Source: Phlyctochytrium arcticum
Taxonomy: Eukaryota; Chytridiomycota; Chytridiomycetes; Chytridiales; Chytridiaceae
Direction of reading: 5' to 3'
NCBI GenBank assembly: GCA_025602905.1
Contig: JAHLKI010000032.1
Location: 186,001-250,000, forward strand
Length of the DNA: 64,000 bases
Shown: positions 13,501-25,931 of the stretch, one piece after another
Position numbering within the stretch: position 1 is the first letter of the stretch
Layout: every line of letters begins with the position of its first letter
The notes under the pieces: generated by a model
Databases searched by the model: none
What the model saw: only the letters and a program-made list of their open reading frames with translations
What the model was told of the DNA's origin: nothing
Position numbers and translations under genes: made by a program

Positions 13501-15625
13501 TCCCACAGCGTCAGCTTGATATCTACAACTGTGCTTTTGCCTGCTTCCCGGATGGTATCAAGCATACCCATGAAAGCATGCGTAGAGTCAACCTCGTTGT
13601 CGCGATACGCGCAAATGATCATAAGATGATGGGTTGCAGCATTGGTAAGCAGGAGTGACAGATAGTCAAAGTCCCCGGCTGAAGAGCTCCCCCACTGAAC
13701 ATCATCGATAAAAAGTACAACGGGGTGTTCAGCGGTAGCAAATACTTGTGTGAATTGCAGTAAAACGCGGTTAAGTCGGTTTTTGGCCTCTGCTGGTGAC
13801 AGGGCAGGAATTGGCGGTTGTTCACCTATTATCAGCTCCAACTCTAGATGAACGGTCAGTGGGGTATATACAGTACATATCGCCAAGAGTATGTTGACTA
13901 CCTGGTATTAGGTTTGTCATTACTCGGCCTGTCGATCCTAGTGCCTCTAATATACACACACGCCATTTTTCTAGTTGTTCTACTGATTGAACCAAAATGT
14001 TTTGCATTATCAAATCTCGAAATGCCTAGCAAGACAACATGTAATGAGTTCAACGCCTTTTGAGTATCTAATATGGGAAGCCATACCTGAATTACAGCAA
14101 AATAAGGAATGCCCCGTTTGTATTGATCAAATTTCCCCGAAATAAAGAAGCCTGACCCCGCTGTGACTGTTCTCTGAATCTCCTTCACAGTTGTCGTTTT
14201 ACCGACCCCAGATGAGGCACTAACCAGCACCAATTCTGAAGCCCCTTTTGAGCATCGCTCGAAACTCGTGTCCAACAGCTTCAGATATCGGTCGCGTGCA
14301 TACATCTTTTCTGGTATTGTGAACTGACTAAGCTTGTCCTTGACTGCGACGGGAAAGCGCGGCACGTTTGGTACCCCATATTCGTCGATTGCCTTGCGCA
14401 AATGTCGAAGGTCTAAGCACAGCCCAAATGCAGAGAAATACCTGCCACTCGGAGTTTTTGCCAACAGCCGCTGAATAATGTCATCCAAAACCAGAGGCAT
14501 GTTTTCGTTCTGATACAAGGGCAAAGACGCGAGGAGAGGCGGCGCTCTCGCCAGGTGCGAATACATGAGCTCCAAAGGATCACTATCTGCGAAAGGTGGC
14601 ACACCCGCAAGCAAGTAGAAGAAGACGGCCCCCAAAGAATACAGATCCGCACGATAGTCAATGTCTTCATTCGTTCGGCCCGACATTTCCGGTGAACACC
14701 AAGCAAGGTTGGCGTCATGTTGCGACTCGCGCATCGAAAGAAATGCAGATTCATCCTCGTTGACATTCCGCGGCTCTCGCACCTCAAAAGGGTTGTCATT
14801 TGCCGAGTTGCCTTCACTTTCTGGGCTAGCAACCCGTGTCAATGAGCCGGCTTTGACAGCCCTGCCAAATGCAAAAAACTTGGCCGTTCTGAGTGTTGGA
14901 GAGTACAGGACGGTCCCGGGCCGCACGTCCCGATGCAGGTATCCTGCCGCATGAATATGACCCAGCGCATGTGCCAGTTGACATATTATATCAACGGCTT
15001 CCTCAACAGAACATGCCTCTCCACCCGATTTTGAGTTCATCCATGCTTCCAAAGTTGTTGCGCTGTCAATGTCATCCAAGAGTAGCGCTGGCATTTCGGC
15101 CGGGCTCTTAAAAGTCTCGTGCACTCCATCTTGCCTCGCCGCAGTACTTTGCTTGCGTGGACGTGGGCCAGCCCCGTGTACACGTGCATCCCGAGTCTTT
15201 CTACGCTTATTCACCGTGGGTGGAATTGGGACCATCTGAATTTCTGTTGGTACAAGGATGACTTCGGGTTCATTCAGTGCCTGTGCTAACTGCTGGGAGG
15301 CCACCAATTCTGCTTCAGCCTCAATGTAGAAGATCTCATCAGATGCCACATCGGGACGTGCTTTTGCAACGCGGGCTAGTTTCTGAATTCGTTGTGCCTT
15401 TGGAAGTGGTGGTATTGGGAAGCTGGTTTCCAGGCTTTTATCAGATCCCACCCTTGAAACGTTGTGTGTGCATCCAATGGCATATCCTTCTATTCTCCAA
15501 AGGGGCCATTGCTCATTCACCGTGAGCAAGTCCTGATAGTGAACATCTTCAATCACTCGCGGAGTCTTATCCTGGCGTACTGGCCGCGATACGTCTATTG
15601 GCGGAAAGAATGGATTTGATGACAT
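7521..15625 (-). CDS. Multi-domain hybrid histidine kinase (pseudokinase-AAA-GAF-HK-REC, class X type)
   Basis: A predicted cytosolic sensor kinase passing phosphate from His to Asp in a multistep phosphorelay. Twelve exons (15625-14087, 14025-13902, 13843-13309, 13252-12773, 12717-12686, 12630-11997, 11937-11596, 11539-11134, 11072-8099, 8046-7829, 7772-7721, 7660-7521) give 2,491 residues, and every join is in frame. Order: Ser/Thr kinase-like domain (about 180-420), AAA-type ATPase with SSGVGKTT (about 471-478) and VVLFIDDVQWG, a long helical TPR-like region, GAF (about 1565-1725), HisKA with NTSHEIRTPMNG (His about 1799), HATPase with N and GLGLA boxes, and REC with AEDNPINQ, LMDCQMPEMSG and SKPI. 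The kinase-like domain reads HRDVRPGT where HRDxKPxN is expected and AFG instead of DFG, and no glycine loop is evident, so it is probably a pseudokinase. Fungal class X kinases (Candida Chk1 type) share this order. The start could lie further upstream. Confidence 0.93.
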
Positions 15626-16390
15626 GCCCCCGCTCCTGTAAATCGTACGCTTTTGACCAAATCTGATTAGAAGTGTACGAGCGAGAGAAGCTTTGATAAA
15701 ATATGAATTATATGCGACGAAAGTGCTGCTCCAGTCACTGCTGGGTCACTGCTCAGAATTCTCATTAAGGTCACGCCTGATCGAGGGTCAAAAGACGCGT
15801 AAGTTCCGTTACCGTTGGTGAGGATCTTTCCCCTGGTAGAGAATCCATTCCACGCAGCTCTGGAAAGCTCGCGAACAGAAATCAATGCAAGCACAGGCGT
15901 GGATGAATAACGGTAGAGCTCAGGCGGAGCTGCAGCTACTGGGTGAACGTTGGCAATCTTGGATCGCGAAGAAGAGATCGTAGCGTCAGGGGTTTCCTTT
16001 ACCAGCTCGGTGCCAGCCACCCCATCAGAGCATGAGCTACCCGGACCCCGGCCATCATCATATCTGGCCATGTACACCGTATATACACCTATTCGACAAT
16101 CGGACTGATAGGTGGGAATGGTACGAGAAGGCTCGGGACAATGGGTTGTCCGACAGTTGTCCGCCACGCAATACATACATTCGCGTTTACCGGAAGCTGC
16201 CATCTAAATGCATGTGTATACGTGGACGTCCTTGAGATCACATTTGTTGATGGCCATAATACCCGGCGTCATGACTCCGCCAACAAAGTATTCGGGTAGA
16301 TATAGACCGTAGAAAGTATGTAAAAGGCGCCCAAACACCCTCGAGGAGAGGCCACGACGAGGAGGTATCGAGAGCGGTTTTAAGTTTTGC
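15626..16390. other. Divergent promoter region between histidine kinase and transporter
   Basis: This separates two genes transcribed away from each other. A 178-codon open frame on the - strand (15667-16203) has no recognisable domain. It could be leader sequence or an unrecognised upstream exon of the histidine kinase, but I see no splice pair that joins it convincingly. GTATATACAC runs near 16076-16090 are TATA-like. Confidence 0.45.
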
Positions 16391-18489
16391 TTGTTGGCAC
16401 CCATTCTCGAGCAGATCACTCGTAAACGCAAAGTTCGCAATTTCGGGAAAGCACGTGGCAGAACTTGGAAGAGATTCCGTTGGCAAATTTCGAAGAAGGA
16501 ATTGTTGGACCGTGAGCGTCCAATGGCGCTTTCCGCCAGCGCCCAAACTCAGAACGTACCAAGGTCGTCCTCGCCGGAGCAAGACGATTTTCAGCAGGAA
16601 GAATTGTCGCCATCCCGTAAACGCAGAACTCTTCCTCGAAAACTCTCAGTCTCTTCCCGCCGTCGAGGCACGCAAGTGCTCGTTTCAACCCCCGAAGAAC
16701 TCGATGACCCTGATTTTGGCGGGCGGGCAATCAGCTCTCTTGCCTCGAGTCGACGGGACTCCTGGCTAGGTAGCTGGTCTTCCATTGTGGGCAGAACAAT
16801 TCGCGAAGCAAGCGCCTCAGTACTTGGGGGACCAAACGACCAAGAGCAAGAACAATACCTAGTCGACGGAGATGGGCAAAATAGTGCGGCAACCCCGGGA
16901 ACAACGAGTGCCCATGCCCCATTTTGGGGTAGAGATAGCCCGCAAACTTACAGTTATGCACAAAGTGTTGCATCAACAGGCGGGGTTCCAATCGAAGATG
17001 AAGCGTATGATCAATCAACCGCGGACGGAGAGAGACGGCCGCTTCTGCCCAAGGTGAGGGCTGTTTACCAGTTATGCTTTTCACAAACAACAAGCAAGAG
17101 CTAATTGTGATGTATGCTAGCCCGTTGAAGTAATCGAACCAGTTTCCTCCGCTGTTCACACCACAATCAACTGCATTAATGTGCTCATGGGCATGGGGAT
17201 TCTTTCACTACCTTTTGCTCTGTCTCGCACTGGGTTTGTCCTTGGCCTCATTCTCCTCATTGTGTTTCCTATCATCAGCGGTACCTCAGCCAAACTCTTG
17301 ACGCGCTGCATGGACGTGACCAACATTGAACTCCCTTCCCTAAATCATATTCAACGGCCCAAACCCATGTCCTACAGTGACGTTGGACTCATCTCCTTTG
17401 GATTGAAGGGCAAAAACTTTATTTCTGCAATATACCTGATGGAACTATTCATTGCCTGCACGGCTTTGGTAATTCTGACTGGAGACTCAGTTTTAGAGCT
17501 GTTTCCAGATTGGAATCTTATCCACGTCAAGCTGATAGCCGGACTCATCATTGTTCCCACCACCTGGTCGCGAAATTTGCGTGTACTGTCGTATGCCAGT
17601 ATCATAGGTGTTGCATCGATATTGTGCGTCCTAGCTATGGTCATTGTCAATGGACTTGTGACGAACGAAACCCCTGGAAGTGTGCGACATCCGGCAGATA
17701 CGAGTCTCTGGCCCATGTCCGTGCAGTCGGCTGCCATGGCCATGGGTATCATTTTTGTTGGTTTCGATGGTATTTATGGGGGTTTTGCACTGTCCGACTC
17801 CCAATTAACATGCGTATAGGACATGCGGTCTTCCCGAGCATATACCGAGATATGGCAACGCCGCGCCGCTTTTCCAAATCCGTTAATGTGACGTACTCGG
17901 TGGTCACTTGTATCTACGTATCTCTTGCAATTTGCGGATATCTAATGTTTGGCAGCGCAGTTCTGCCCGAGGTCAGAATGTTTGAAACCACTCCACATCG
18001 CGCAGATTCTGATTGTTAGTTTCCAAAAGATCACGCAAAGCCTGGCAACACTGCCAGCAAGATATCCAATTTTTACAAAAATAACGCTGGTTCTGGTCGC
18101 CCTCAATCCCTTAACCAAATTTGCTCTTGCATCCCGACCTATCAGCGCTTCAATAGGTGAGTTAAGTTGATGTCTGTTACCGTAGTAGATGCTAATAGCA
18201 ACGACGAACAGAACGCAAGCTTCACGTAAATACTAGCGCGCTTTACGCTATCCGCACCTTGTTAACCTTCTCAATCGTTGGAGTTGCAATTCTATTCCCA
18301 CATTTTCACCGCCTGATGTCCTTCCTTGGATCAGCATTCTCGAGCATTATCGTTATAATCTTTCCGCTATCATGTTACGCACGATTCTTTGGTGGATCGT
18401 TGACGGCAACGCAATGGATCGGAATACTGCTGGGTCTTGTGTTTGGTGTTAGTGTCATGGCCTTTGGGCTGTGGGGAGCTTTCGCATAG
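16391..18489 (+). CDS. AVT-type vacuolar amino-acid transporter (Aa_trans family)
   Basis: A proton-coupled neutral amino-acid carrier of the AVT/SLC32-36-38 fold, probably in the vacuolar membrane. Five exons (16391-17053, 17121-17769, 17820-17971, 18030-18156, 18212-18489) give 622 residues. A second in-frame Met at 16523 would give 578 and may be the true start. A basic, Ser-rich cytosolic N-terminus of about 230 residues ends in a dileucine-like ERRPLLPK. About eleven hydrophobic helices follow, with family motifs near NVLMGMGILSLPFAL and GHAVFPSIYRDM. At the third intron the reading LPE-ITQSLATLP needs the AG at 18028-18029 rather than an earlier AG; the later choice restores the family-like sequence before ALNPLTKFAL. 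Confidence 0.9.
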
Positions 18490-18910
18490 TATTCGCTGAT
18501 CAGGACAGTGGATTGGGACCGTCAGCATCAATGGTATACTGCCTCGCAACCACGTTCATATTCAAGTTGTACATAATATCATTTCAGTTCACTAGTTTTA
18601 TCATTTTCAGCTGATGCTTTTATCCAGAAATCCCAATGAAAACAATAGTCCGGTAGTATGCCGTGTCCGTCAAAAGTTGTGGGAATTTTTGCCGTACCAG
18701 GGTGGCGCGTGTTCGTGGCGCAGTCCTTATTAACTCATCCACCAAAACAAGCTTCGAAATATTTATTTTTTGGACTGCAGTGAAATTCGCAGAAAGGTAT
18801 ACAATTTACATTTTACGAGCGAAGAAGATCGGCACGTTTATCAGATAGAAGAGACGCAACACCAAACCACATCAATACAGTATCAAGTACCTACCAGTCA
18901 ACAATTAGTC
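18490..18910. other. Spacer and promoter upstream of REI1
   Basis: This 421-bp stretch separates two genes on the same strand. The open frame of the next gene extends upstream to 18770, but the added 47 residues look unlike Rei1 and are probably leader. An A/T-rich patch lies at 18755-18770. No other feature is visible. Confidence 0.5.
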
Positions 18911-20275
18911 ATGGCCGCTGCTCAAGTCGAAACGGCGTCAGTGTTCTCTGACACTGCGTCTGACTTTAGCGACTCAACTGCTGCCACCACCCATACTACC
19001 GCTTCCACCCGCCCCGCCGGCCATCTATTCACATGTCTAGCCTGTCATGTTGCTTTCCGTACTGCTGAGAACCAGCGCGACCACATGCGTACTGACTGGC
19101 ATCGGTATAATCTGAAGCGTAAGGTCGCGGAGCTTCCACCTGTCACAGCTGAGAACTTTGCAGCTCGTGTAATGCAACAGCAGCAAGCAGCTGCCGCTGA
19201 GTCTGGGAAGGCCGAGGTGGATGCAGCCGAGATGGAGTGTACCATTTGCAGGAAGAGCTACTCGTCGGAAAATGCGTACACCAACCACATTGGAAGCAAG
19301 AAACACAAGGAAATGGAGGCAAAGTCTGGGGCTGAGGATAGCAAAAAGAAGGGATCAAGAAACCCAGCAAAGAGCAGCAATTCGTCAGAAGCTACTCCCA
19401 CTGCATCGTCATCTAGCGAGCCAGCACCTGTAAAACCAAATTATCGGGCTGAACTTGCTGCTGCTACAACGTCCGCCGAAATTGAGAGTATCATGGTGCG
19501 AAAAGCCGCCGACACTCCAAGATTAACTGAGCTGGATTGTTTATTCTGTCCCCACGCCGCGCAAACCTTCGAAGCCAACCTAGAGCACATGACCAAAGCC
19601 CATAGTTTTTTCATTCCCGACATTGAGTATTTGGTAGATCTGAAGGGTCTAATTGCATACCTTGGGGAGAAGGTTGCTGTCGGCCACATTTGTTTGTTTT
19701 GCAACGGCAAGGGCCGTGCAATGCACAGTATAGAAGCCGTTCGCGGGCACATGCTGGACAAGGGCCATTGCAAGATTCTGTATGAAGACGGAGCAGAACT
19801 CGAAATCGCAGACTTCTACGACTTTAGCTCTACCTACCCAGAGGAAGTAGCCGAGCCAACGGAGGGTGACAAGGAATGGGAGGACGTGCCTGAAGATGGC
19901 GATGCTGGCTCCGATGACGAATCTGAACTGGGTGACCTTTCCAATGCCGCCGGTGCTATTCACATTACCGAAGATGAGACACAATTAATTCTACCGTCTG
20001 GTGTACGGCTGGGACATCGTCAATTTAACACCTTCTGGCGACAAAATCTTCGACCAGAATCAACAAGGGATTCAGTTCTCATCACGCGTTTGGAAGGACA
20101 GTACAAGGTTTTGGGATACCAGGCCACTCCATTGGCGATCGCCAAGCAACATCACGAGCGTCGTATGCAGGCCAAAAAGGCTCTGTATGCTTACCAGGAT
20201 TTCAAAGCACGCACCGGGTTCAAGCACAATGGGCTACAGAAGCATTTCCGGTCACAAATTGGATTCGGAGTATAG
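18911..20275 (+). CDS. Rei1/ZNF622 cytoplasmic pre-60S biogenesis factor
   Basis: Rei1 acts late in 60S ribosome maturation in the cytoplasm, helping release and recycle the export factor Arx1 and probing the peptide exit tunnel. This single-exon gene encodes 454 residues from the Met at 18911. Four C2H2 fingers can be seen: CLACHVAFRTAENQRDHMRTDW, CTICRKSYSSENAYTNHIGS, CLFCPHAAQTFEANLEHM and CLFCNGKGRAMHSIEAVRGH (shown in part). The acidic linker (EGDKEWEDVPEDGDAGSDDE) and the C-terminal block from GYQATPLAIAKQ to HFRSQIGFGV are typical of the family. An upstream in-frame Met at 18770 was not chosen because the extra sequence is not conserved-looking. Confidence 0.95.
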   Translation: MAAAQVETASVFSDTASDFSDSTAATTHTTASTRPAGHLFTCLACHVAFRTAENQRDHMRTDWHRYNLKRKVAELPPVTAENFAARVMQQQQAAAAESGKAEVDAAEMECTICRKSYSSENAYTNHIGSKKHKEMEAKSGAEDSKKKGSRNPAKSSNSSEATPTASSSSEPAPVKPNYRAELAAATTSAEIESIMVRKAADTPRLTELDCLFCPHAAQTFEANLEHMTKAHSFFIPDIEYLVDLKGLIAYLGEKVAVGHICLFCNGKGRAMHSIEAVRGHMLDKGHCKILYEDGAELEIADFYDFSSTYPEEVAEPTEGDKEWEDVPEDGDAGSDDESELGDLSNAAGAIHITEDETQLILPSGVRLGHRQFNTFWRQNLRPESTRDSVLITRLEGQYKVLGYQATPLAIAKQHHERRMQAKKALYAYQDFKARTGFKHNGLQKHFRSQIGFGV

Positions 20276-20464
20276 AAAGTTATCTTCCGTTTTTTTTTAC
20301 ACCGTCAAATGTTTTCAAATTCCATGGTCAAATTATATCCGTTATTTATCTTTTGTACTTTTTAATGAATCAATCCTAAGTGTCAGTGCATAGATACGTG
20401 AAGAGAACCTTAATCTACAAATTTTCTGCAGAACATGGCTATATTGATGCCGGAGGTCCAAAAC

Positions 20465-23400
20465 TCACACAATCTCGACAGTGCGCGCCACGTTGACCAT
20501 TTCCACACTGCCGCCCGCAGTGGTTTTGCTCATACGCTTTTTGGCTGTGGGTCGGTCGATTGTGCGCTTCGTACCCGGAACAGCTGCCCATAGCCTGAAA
20601 AGCAAACGCAGTGATGATTAGAAAGAAAGTCCATTATCTGCTGCGCGATATAATACATACCGAATACTTTCAACCTTGCTCAAAATCTCTGGTGGAATCA
20701 TGTATAACATCACATGGGTTCGTCGGTTATCCTCAGACAAGGCCATGACCAATGGTCGGAACACGAAAAAGTACGCCGCACCGAGCATCGTGCAGAACAC
20801 CACCGTAAAGGTCAGATGGAAAGTTTTGAACCAGCTCGCGTGACTATCGACAACGGTAACGCGATATGCGGCCGCAAGATTGAGAGGTGCGGGTAGGTAC
20901 TGCATATCCAATGTCCGCACCTGCGTCAGGCGAAGGCTGACGTTTGCGGGTAGGGTAGTTCCAGTGGATATCACCAAAGATGGGGGCGGCGGGAGGAGAG
21001 TTTCCACTTCACGAGCAAGCTGAATAAACTTGGATACGCCGGCATGCAGGCCATTAGTGAGAATTCCGTTCAAGAACGTATTGCAATCCTCTGGGGTTCC
21101 CTCTATGCATGCGTTATATAACATAAGATTGGCAAGTTTGGGATCAGGGGGGTGGGATGCGGAAGACGCTGTTCCCATGATATCGCTCCCGTACATAATT
21201 CCCCGTTGAACAGAGTAAAGAGTAGAGAGCAAGCCGGTGCCGTTCTCCCGTCCAGGAACAGGGGAGAACAATGCTAAGCTTCCACTGTCGACATACCCAT
21301 ATGCACGAAGCACATCTTCACGAACACGTAAATCCGCCAGTCTCGCAAGAACCGGAACTTGGACAGCCCAGTATGCATCCGCGGCAACATGATCGTTTTC
21401 CGTCAGCCAAGCATACGTTATACCACCGGCGCTGAAGAAGTAGGCTAGGCAAAGCATAAGGACCAAAAAGGCTTTGGGGAGAATATGGTGCGGATCCTCG
21501 AGACGGTTGAGAGCTCTGGAAACGATGCCAGTGGATGCCAATGAACCACGACGAAGCGATGGCATCCTGGACTCATCAGCCCCCCGCGGTAGCATAGCGT
21601 CGACATCCGGGTCTCCGCCGAATCCGCTCTCTTCATCGTGCAGCAGCTTGTCAAGGGCGAACCTGTTGCCAGCATCCATCATGTCCATGTCATCCTCATC
21701 CTCTTCCGCCTCGGCAAGCCGTTCTGTTATCAAGTATGTTCAGAAAACAGCACAGATTTGTAAATCAAAAATCCATGCTACTCACGGAGATGAGAAGAAT
21801 AAATTCCCTTGACCACTTCTTTAGGAATGTCCAGGAACATCTGAAAGAACTTTTGTCGTATGGTCTGGATCTTTATGTATAATGGCCAAATCAGGATCAG
21901 AAAAACAGCAAACCACCATGCTGGGCCAGCGGTGGATCGTCCCAGTTGCGCAACTCTGGTGCCTTCGATATCGGTCTTGTACTGGTGCGCAGCTTCCGCA
22001 GTTGACGCATTCAAGCCAAAAAGAATGGATGCTGGTGCATTGAGGTATATGTAATCCATGGCACTCCGAACTCCAGCTGGATCAGTAGCCGGTTCAAGAA
22101 TATGTCGAACATTGTTGATGGTTTCTTGTAAAGAATCGAATACGGTGCGGGATTCGCGCACAACATATGTGGAGGGATTTATTGGGGAACTGCCGTAAAT
22201 GTCGACCTCGGCATACGGTTTCGTGCCGGGCAGGAGATCTACGAAATATCCAACCATGCTTAGCATTTGCTCAGTGTCCTGCTGCAGCGCTTCCCGCGCC
22301 GAGGTAGCATTTGCTATTGCTGAATCGATACCACCCCCAGCACCAGCCTGCACTTCGATACTTCGTACACTTTCCAGGATTTTGGCGAGATTTAGTCCGA
22401 CATTTCCGCGCATACGAACTTCATCAAGGCGTGCGGTGACCCCACCGTACAAATCCTTGAATCGAACATTTTCAGTTACGGAGAGAACACCAAGAATGAG
22501 GAGCCCGACAATGAAAGCGCTACGGAGATATTCAAGCTGTCGTGATGTTTGAATGTTTTTCAGAGCAATAACATTCTTGATGTACGAGGAGGAGCTACCT
22601 CCGCGGGACATGGAAGAGCCAGTGCTCTGTGCATCATCGTCATCATCGTTATCAGCGCGAGAATAGCGTCGATCACGTTGTGGCGATTCCATCGTTGACG
22701 GCTTGCATGGGGCACGAGATGGTCGACGTGTAAGCTGAATAGTCTCTTTTCCTTGATTCCCACCAGAAACCGAAGAAGAGGTACCACCAACGCGAGAGCT
22801 ATGGGAAACATTGTCATGTGACGCATGAGGTGAAAAGCTGAGAGGTAAACCGGAATATGATGTATTGGGTGAAAGATGATTGCCTGGCGGGGTCTGCGGG
22901 CCGGTAATAGCATTTGGATCTGTAATAGGTGGATGAAGGGGTGGCAGAGGAGTATGTGGTCGCGGAGGATGGTTCAAGGGACTGTCACTTGGAGCAGTTA
23001 AAGAGCCAGCTGCGAACCCCATCGGACAACCACCTACACTGCCCTCGGAATAATGTGGCCCCGACGCGGCCAGTGGGGCTTGAAGACCAGGCGGAACGCC
23101 CACTTCATGTACCGGCACACCTTCGGACATATGAACACGACAGATGTAACATGCAGCAGCAGCCACTTCAACCTTATCTCCCGTTATAAGTAACTGATAC
23201 CGCTTGTGCGCCGTTTCTACATCCGTCCGATAACCTGATCTTCCGGCTTTCACAACCATCTCATAGTCCAGGCCCTTTATCCACTGCCCAACTGGCATTC
23301 CACGCGATGAGTATCCAAAGATATTGGTCAGATTTTCCGTTCCGTGTAGAACACCAAAGGAATTGTCGAGAATCATGAATTCTTCGCCAGGGCGAGTTCG

Positions 23401-25931
23401 TGCGCGATTCATCAGTCCAAGAAACGAAATTCGACCTTCGGGACTTGTAATCTGCTTCACGCAAAGAGTGACCGAAATCAGTGTTCCATGGCCAGTAACG
23501 CCCAACACTTGTCGAGGTCGATCGATAACCTGATAAACAAATTTAACATGAGGAACTGAACAAAATAACCTACTGCAGCTTGTTGCGGAACTAACCTTTG
23601 CCCGTCCTGTATCGAGGTACCGCTTTAACAGCAAATCATGCATTTCTCCAAAAGGAGATGGTACAATTTTGTCAATGTTCTGGTGCAAGATTTCATGTTT
23701 CTTGTATCCGAACAATTTGAGCCATACTTGATTAACGTTTAAAACCTGTTCATGCGATTTATGGGTTTTGGTCAGAATCGTGTCAGTCAACATCTTTTCT
23801 TAAAACTTACGTGTCCAAGATTATCAAGCTCTCCGCTAATGGTGACCAAAGCATTGTCGGCCCATGCCCCAACATTGATATTATTCTCGGGCTCGTCTTC
23901 ATTGAACTCGTTAAATTGCTGGCTGCCGCCTTTCCTAGCATCACCCTCAAGCTCATCTGCCATTTCGATCAACTGCTCGCCCTGTTTATTGTCGTTTAAA
24001 ACGTTGATGAGAAATCCAGCATAGAGTCGATATGCGTAAGGGGAGTTTGGTGAGAGTTTCAGAATTTGTGTATAGTGCTGCTGCGCATTGGAAATAGCTG
24101 TAGTAAGGGCCGCGCCGTGGTGATGCAAGCGTCGGAACGAGGGTTGACGGTGTAGTAGTTCGGCCCAAAATTGAACCACCGCAGCTGCCTCAGAGATTCA
24201 ATATCTGCATCAGTTCACTTTATGCTGCGCATTTCACCTACCTTCAGCCCGACGTGCATATTTCTTTGCTAATAGCATATTCTGCTCGTACGCAATGAAA
24301 TCAATAACGTCCCCTCCGCTGAATCGCTCATTGAGCAACCGCTGCCGCCGGAAGATCATGCACATTTCGTCGATTTTGGGTTCTAGATTTTCCGCTTTCG
24401 CGAGCGAAGCCATGCACTGCGCCCGATTTCCCAACCGGAGAAGGTAAAACTGTCCCGCGAAAAGATGCAATAGAGATGAGTGGGGATTCGCCCGCAAGGC
24501 AAGATTGTAGATCTCTGTAATCTCGTCCAGAATCTCACTTTCCGTGAGGACCCTATTTGTTGGCCCTCGCGACGTCTCGGCCGCAGATGACAAGTCTCCA
24601 GGGGATGCAGCAGCCATCGTTATGTTACTTTTTGGTGGATCCTTGAACAACAATCCAGCGGCCTCGAGCTTGAAACGGACATGGAGCTCCACTTGCAGAG
24701 CACCAGCTTTCTCTGGATCAAGACGCTCAATAGCCCGACGGCGAATTTGAGTAAGCAGACAGCCAAGGAGGATTGCCACAGGCATGAGTAGAATAAAAAT
24801 AATCCCAATATCGCTGCGAGGGCGGAAAAGGTTATATGTTCCGCACAGTGACATCCAAAAGAAATTCATCTGCAAACTAGATCGGAATACCGAGAACTTG
24901 TAATGATAGTAGGGTATATACTATTTAATTGATTAGCTTCATGATGAGCATGAAATGTCGGTGAATAACTTACCCATATGTAGGAAAAGGCAAGAATTCC
25001 TGTTCCGACGATACATACACCCGCAAAGATGCCACGATTCAGCATAGAATGCGGCACCCCATACGTCGCCATAACAATCGAGAGAATAATCAGCACGGTA
25101 CGAATGGCGATGTAAAGGGTCTCAATCCTGGAGTGAGGCCGAGCTTCCACATCTTTTGTGTGCGGGTCGAATTTGAAAAATGTGGCCCCGACGGCATGAA
25201 CCAAGCTAAAGTAAAAATGCACCTTTAAAGTCACCTTCGACGGGTCAAGCCGTGAATCAGGTAGCCTTACCATATAAAGATAATGGCGACGATCAGAGTG
25301 ATTACACTCTTGAACAAGTACGGACCGGTCCAACACTCATGCCAATCGACACTCGGTAATTCGTCATCCTCGGTATCTTCACCGAATAAACTAGAATGTT
25401 TACACCGCACTATGGTGTGGGTAAATCGCTCCAAAATTGGTATATAGAGGACAGTGGCAAACAAGTCGAGAGTGAAGCGTAGAAATTTGAGAGTCCATAT
25501 GAATCGGAATCGATTTGTCGAAAATGAGTAGCCCACCCAGAGAGTGTTGATAAGTACGAGTGCGAGAATACTGATAAGCGCGATATAAAGTCCTTCACTT
25601 GTTGATACCTGAAGAAAGTAGTTAGAATACTCATTCCGATAAAAAGCCTCAGAATGTTACATACAAACTTCTCCGGGGAAAAAATGTCAAATGTGAAGTT
25701 TAGCCATTCAACTTCGTGCTGCCATCGAAAGGGTCGAAATCCCAACGGGATGGATAAATCTTGAAAATGGTCAATCAAGGACTCCAGAGCCGACCATATC
25801 CAATGTCCGCCATCCTCATCCTTGTTAACGATGAAAAGAACCCCAAAAAAACCATTTTTCAATCGACGGAGGTGCACATCAACCGTGTCCGTTAAAGTAT
25901 CCGACGGTTGCGATGGGCTAGCTGTTTTCAT
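20465..25931 (-). CDS. TmcB/TmcC-like multi-pass membrane protein with central PAS domain
   Basis: A large membrane protein of the tiny-macrocysts B/C type, first named in Dictyostelium; its biochemical role is not established. Nine exons (25931-25665, 25608-25271, 25205-24974, 24920-24242, 24184-23811, 23745-23596, 23529-21786, 21723-20661, 20594-20465) give 1,658 residues, all in frame. An N-terminal block has about six hydrophobic helices. A TPR-like helical region with EIYNLALRANPHSSLLHLFA follows (about 380-600). A PAS domain (about 600-715) spans two introns and contains VNQVWLKLFGYKKHEILHQN. A Ser/Pro-rich linker then leads to about four more helices, two of which flank predicted extracellular loops, and a short basic tail. 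The layout suggests a membrane-bound sensor. Closest relatives by recollection are in chytrids, oomycetes and amoebae; a homology search should confirm this. Confidence 0.82.

Noticed and set aside
15667..16203. 178-codon - frame upstream of the histidine kinase
   Set aside because: No domain seen and no splice pair joins it to the main gene in frame convincingly; kept only as a remark.
17972..18005. 34-nt intron in the transporter gene
   Set aside because: In phase but too short; the AG at 18028-18029 gives a 58-nt intron and a better family match.
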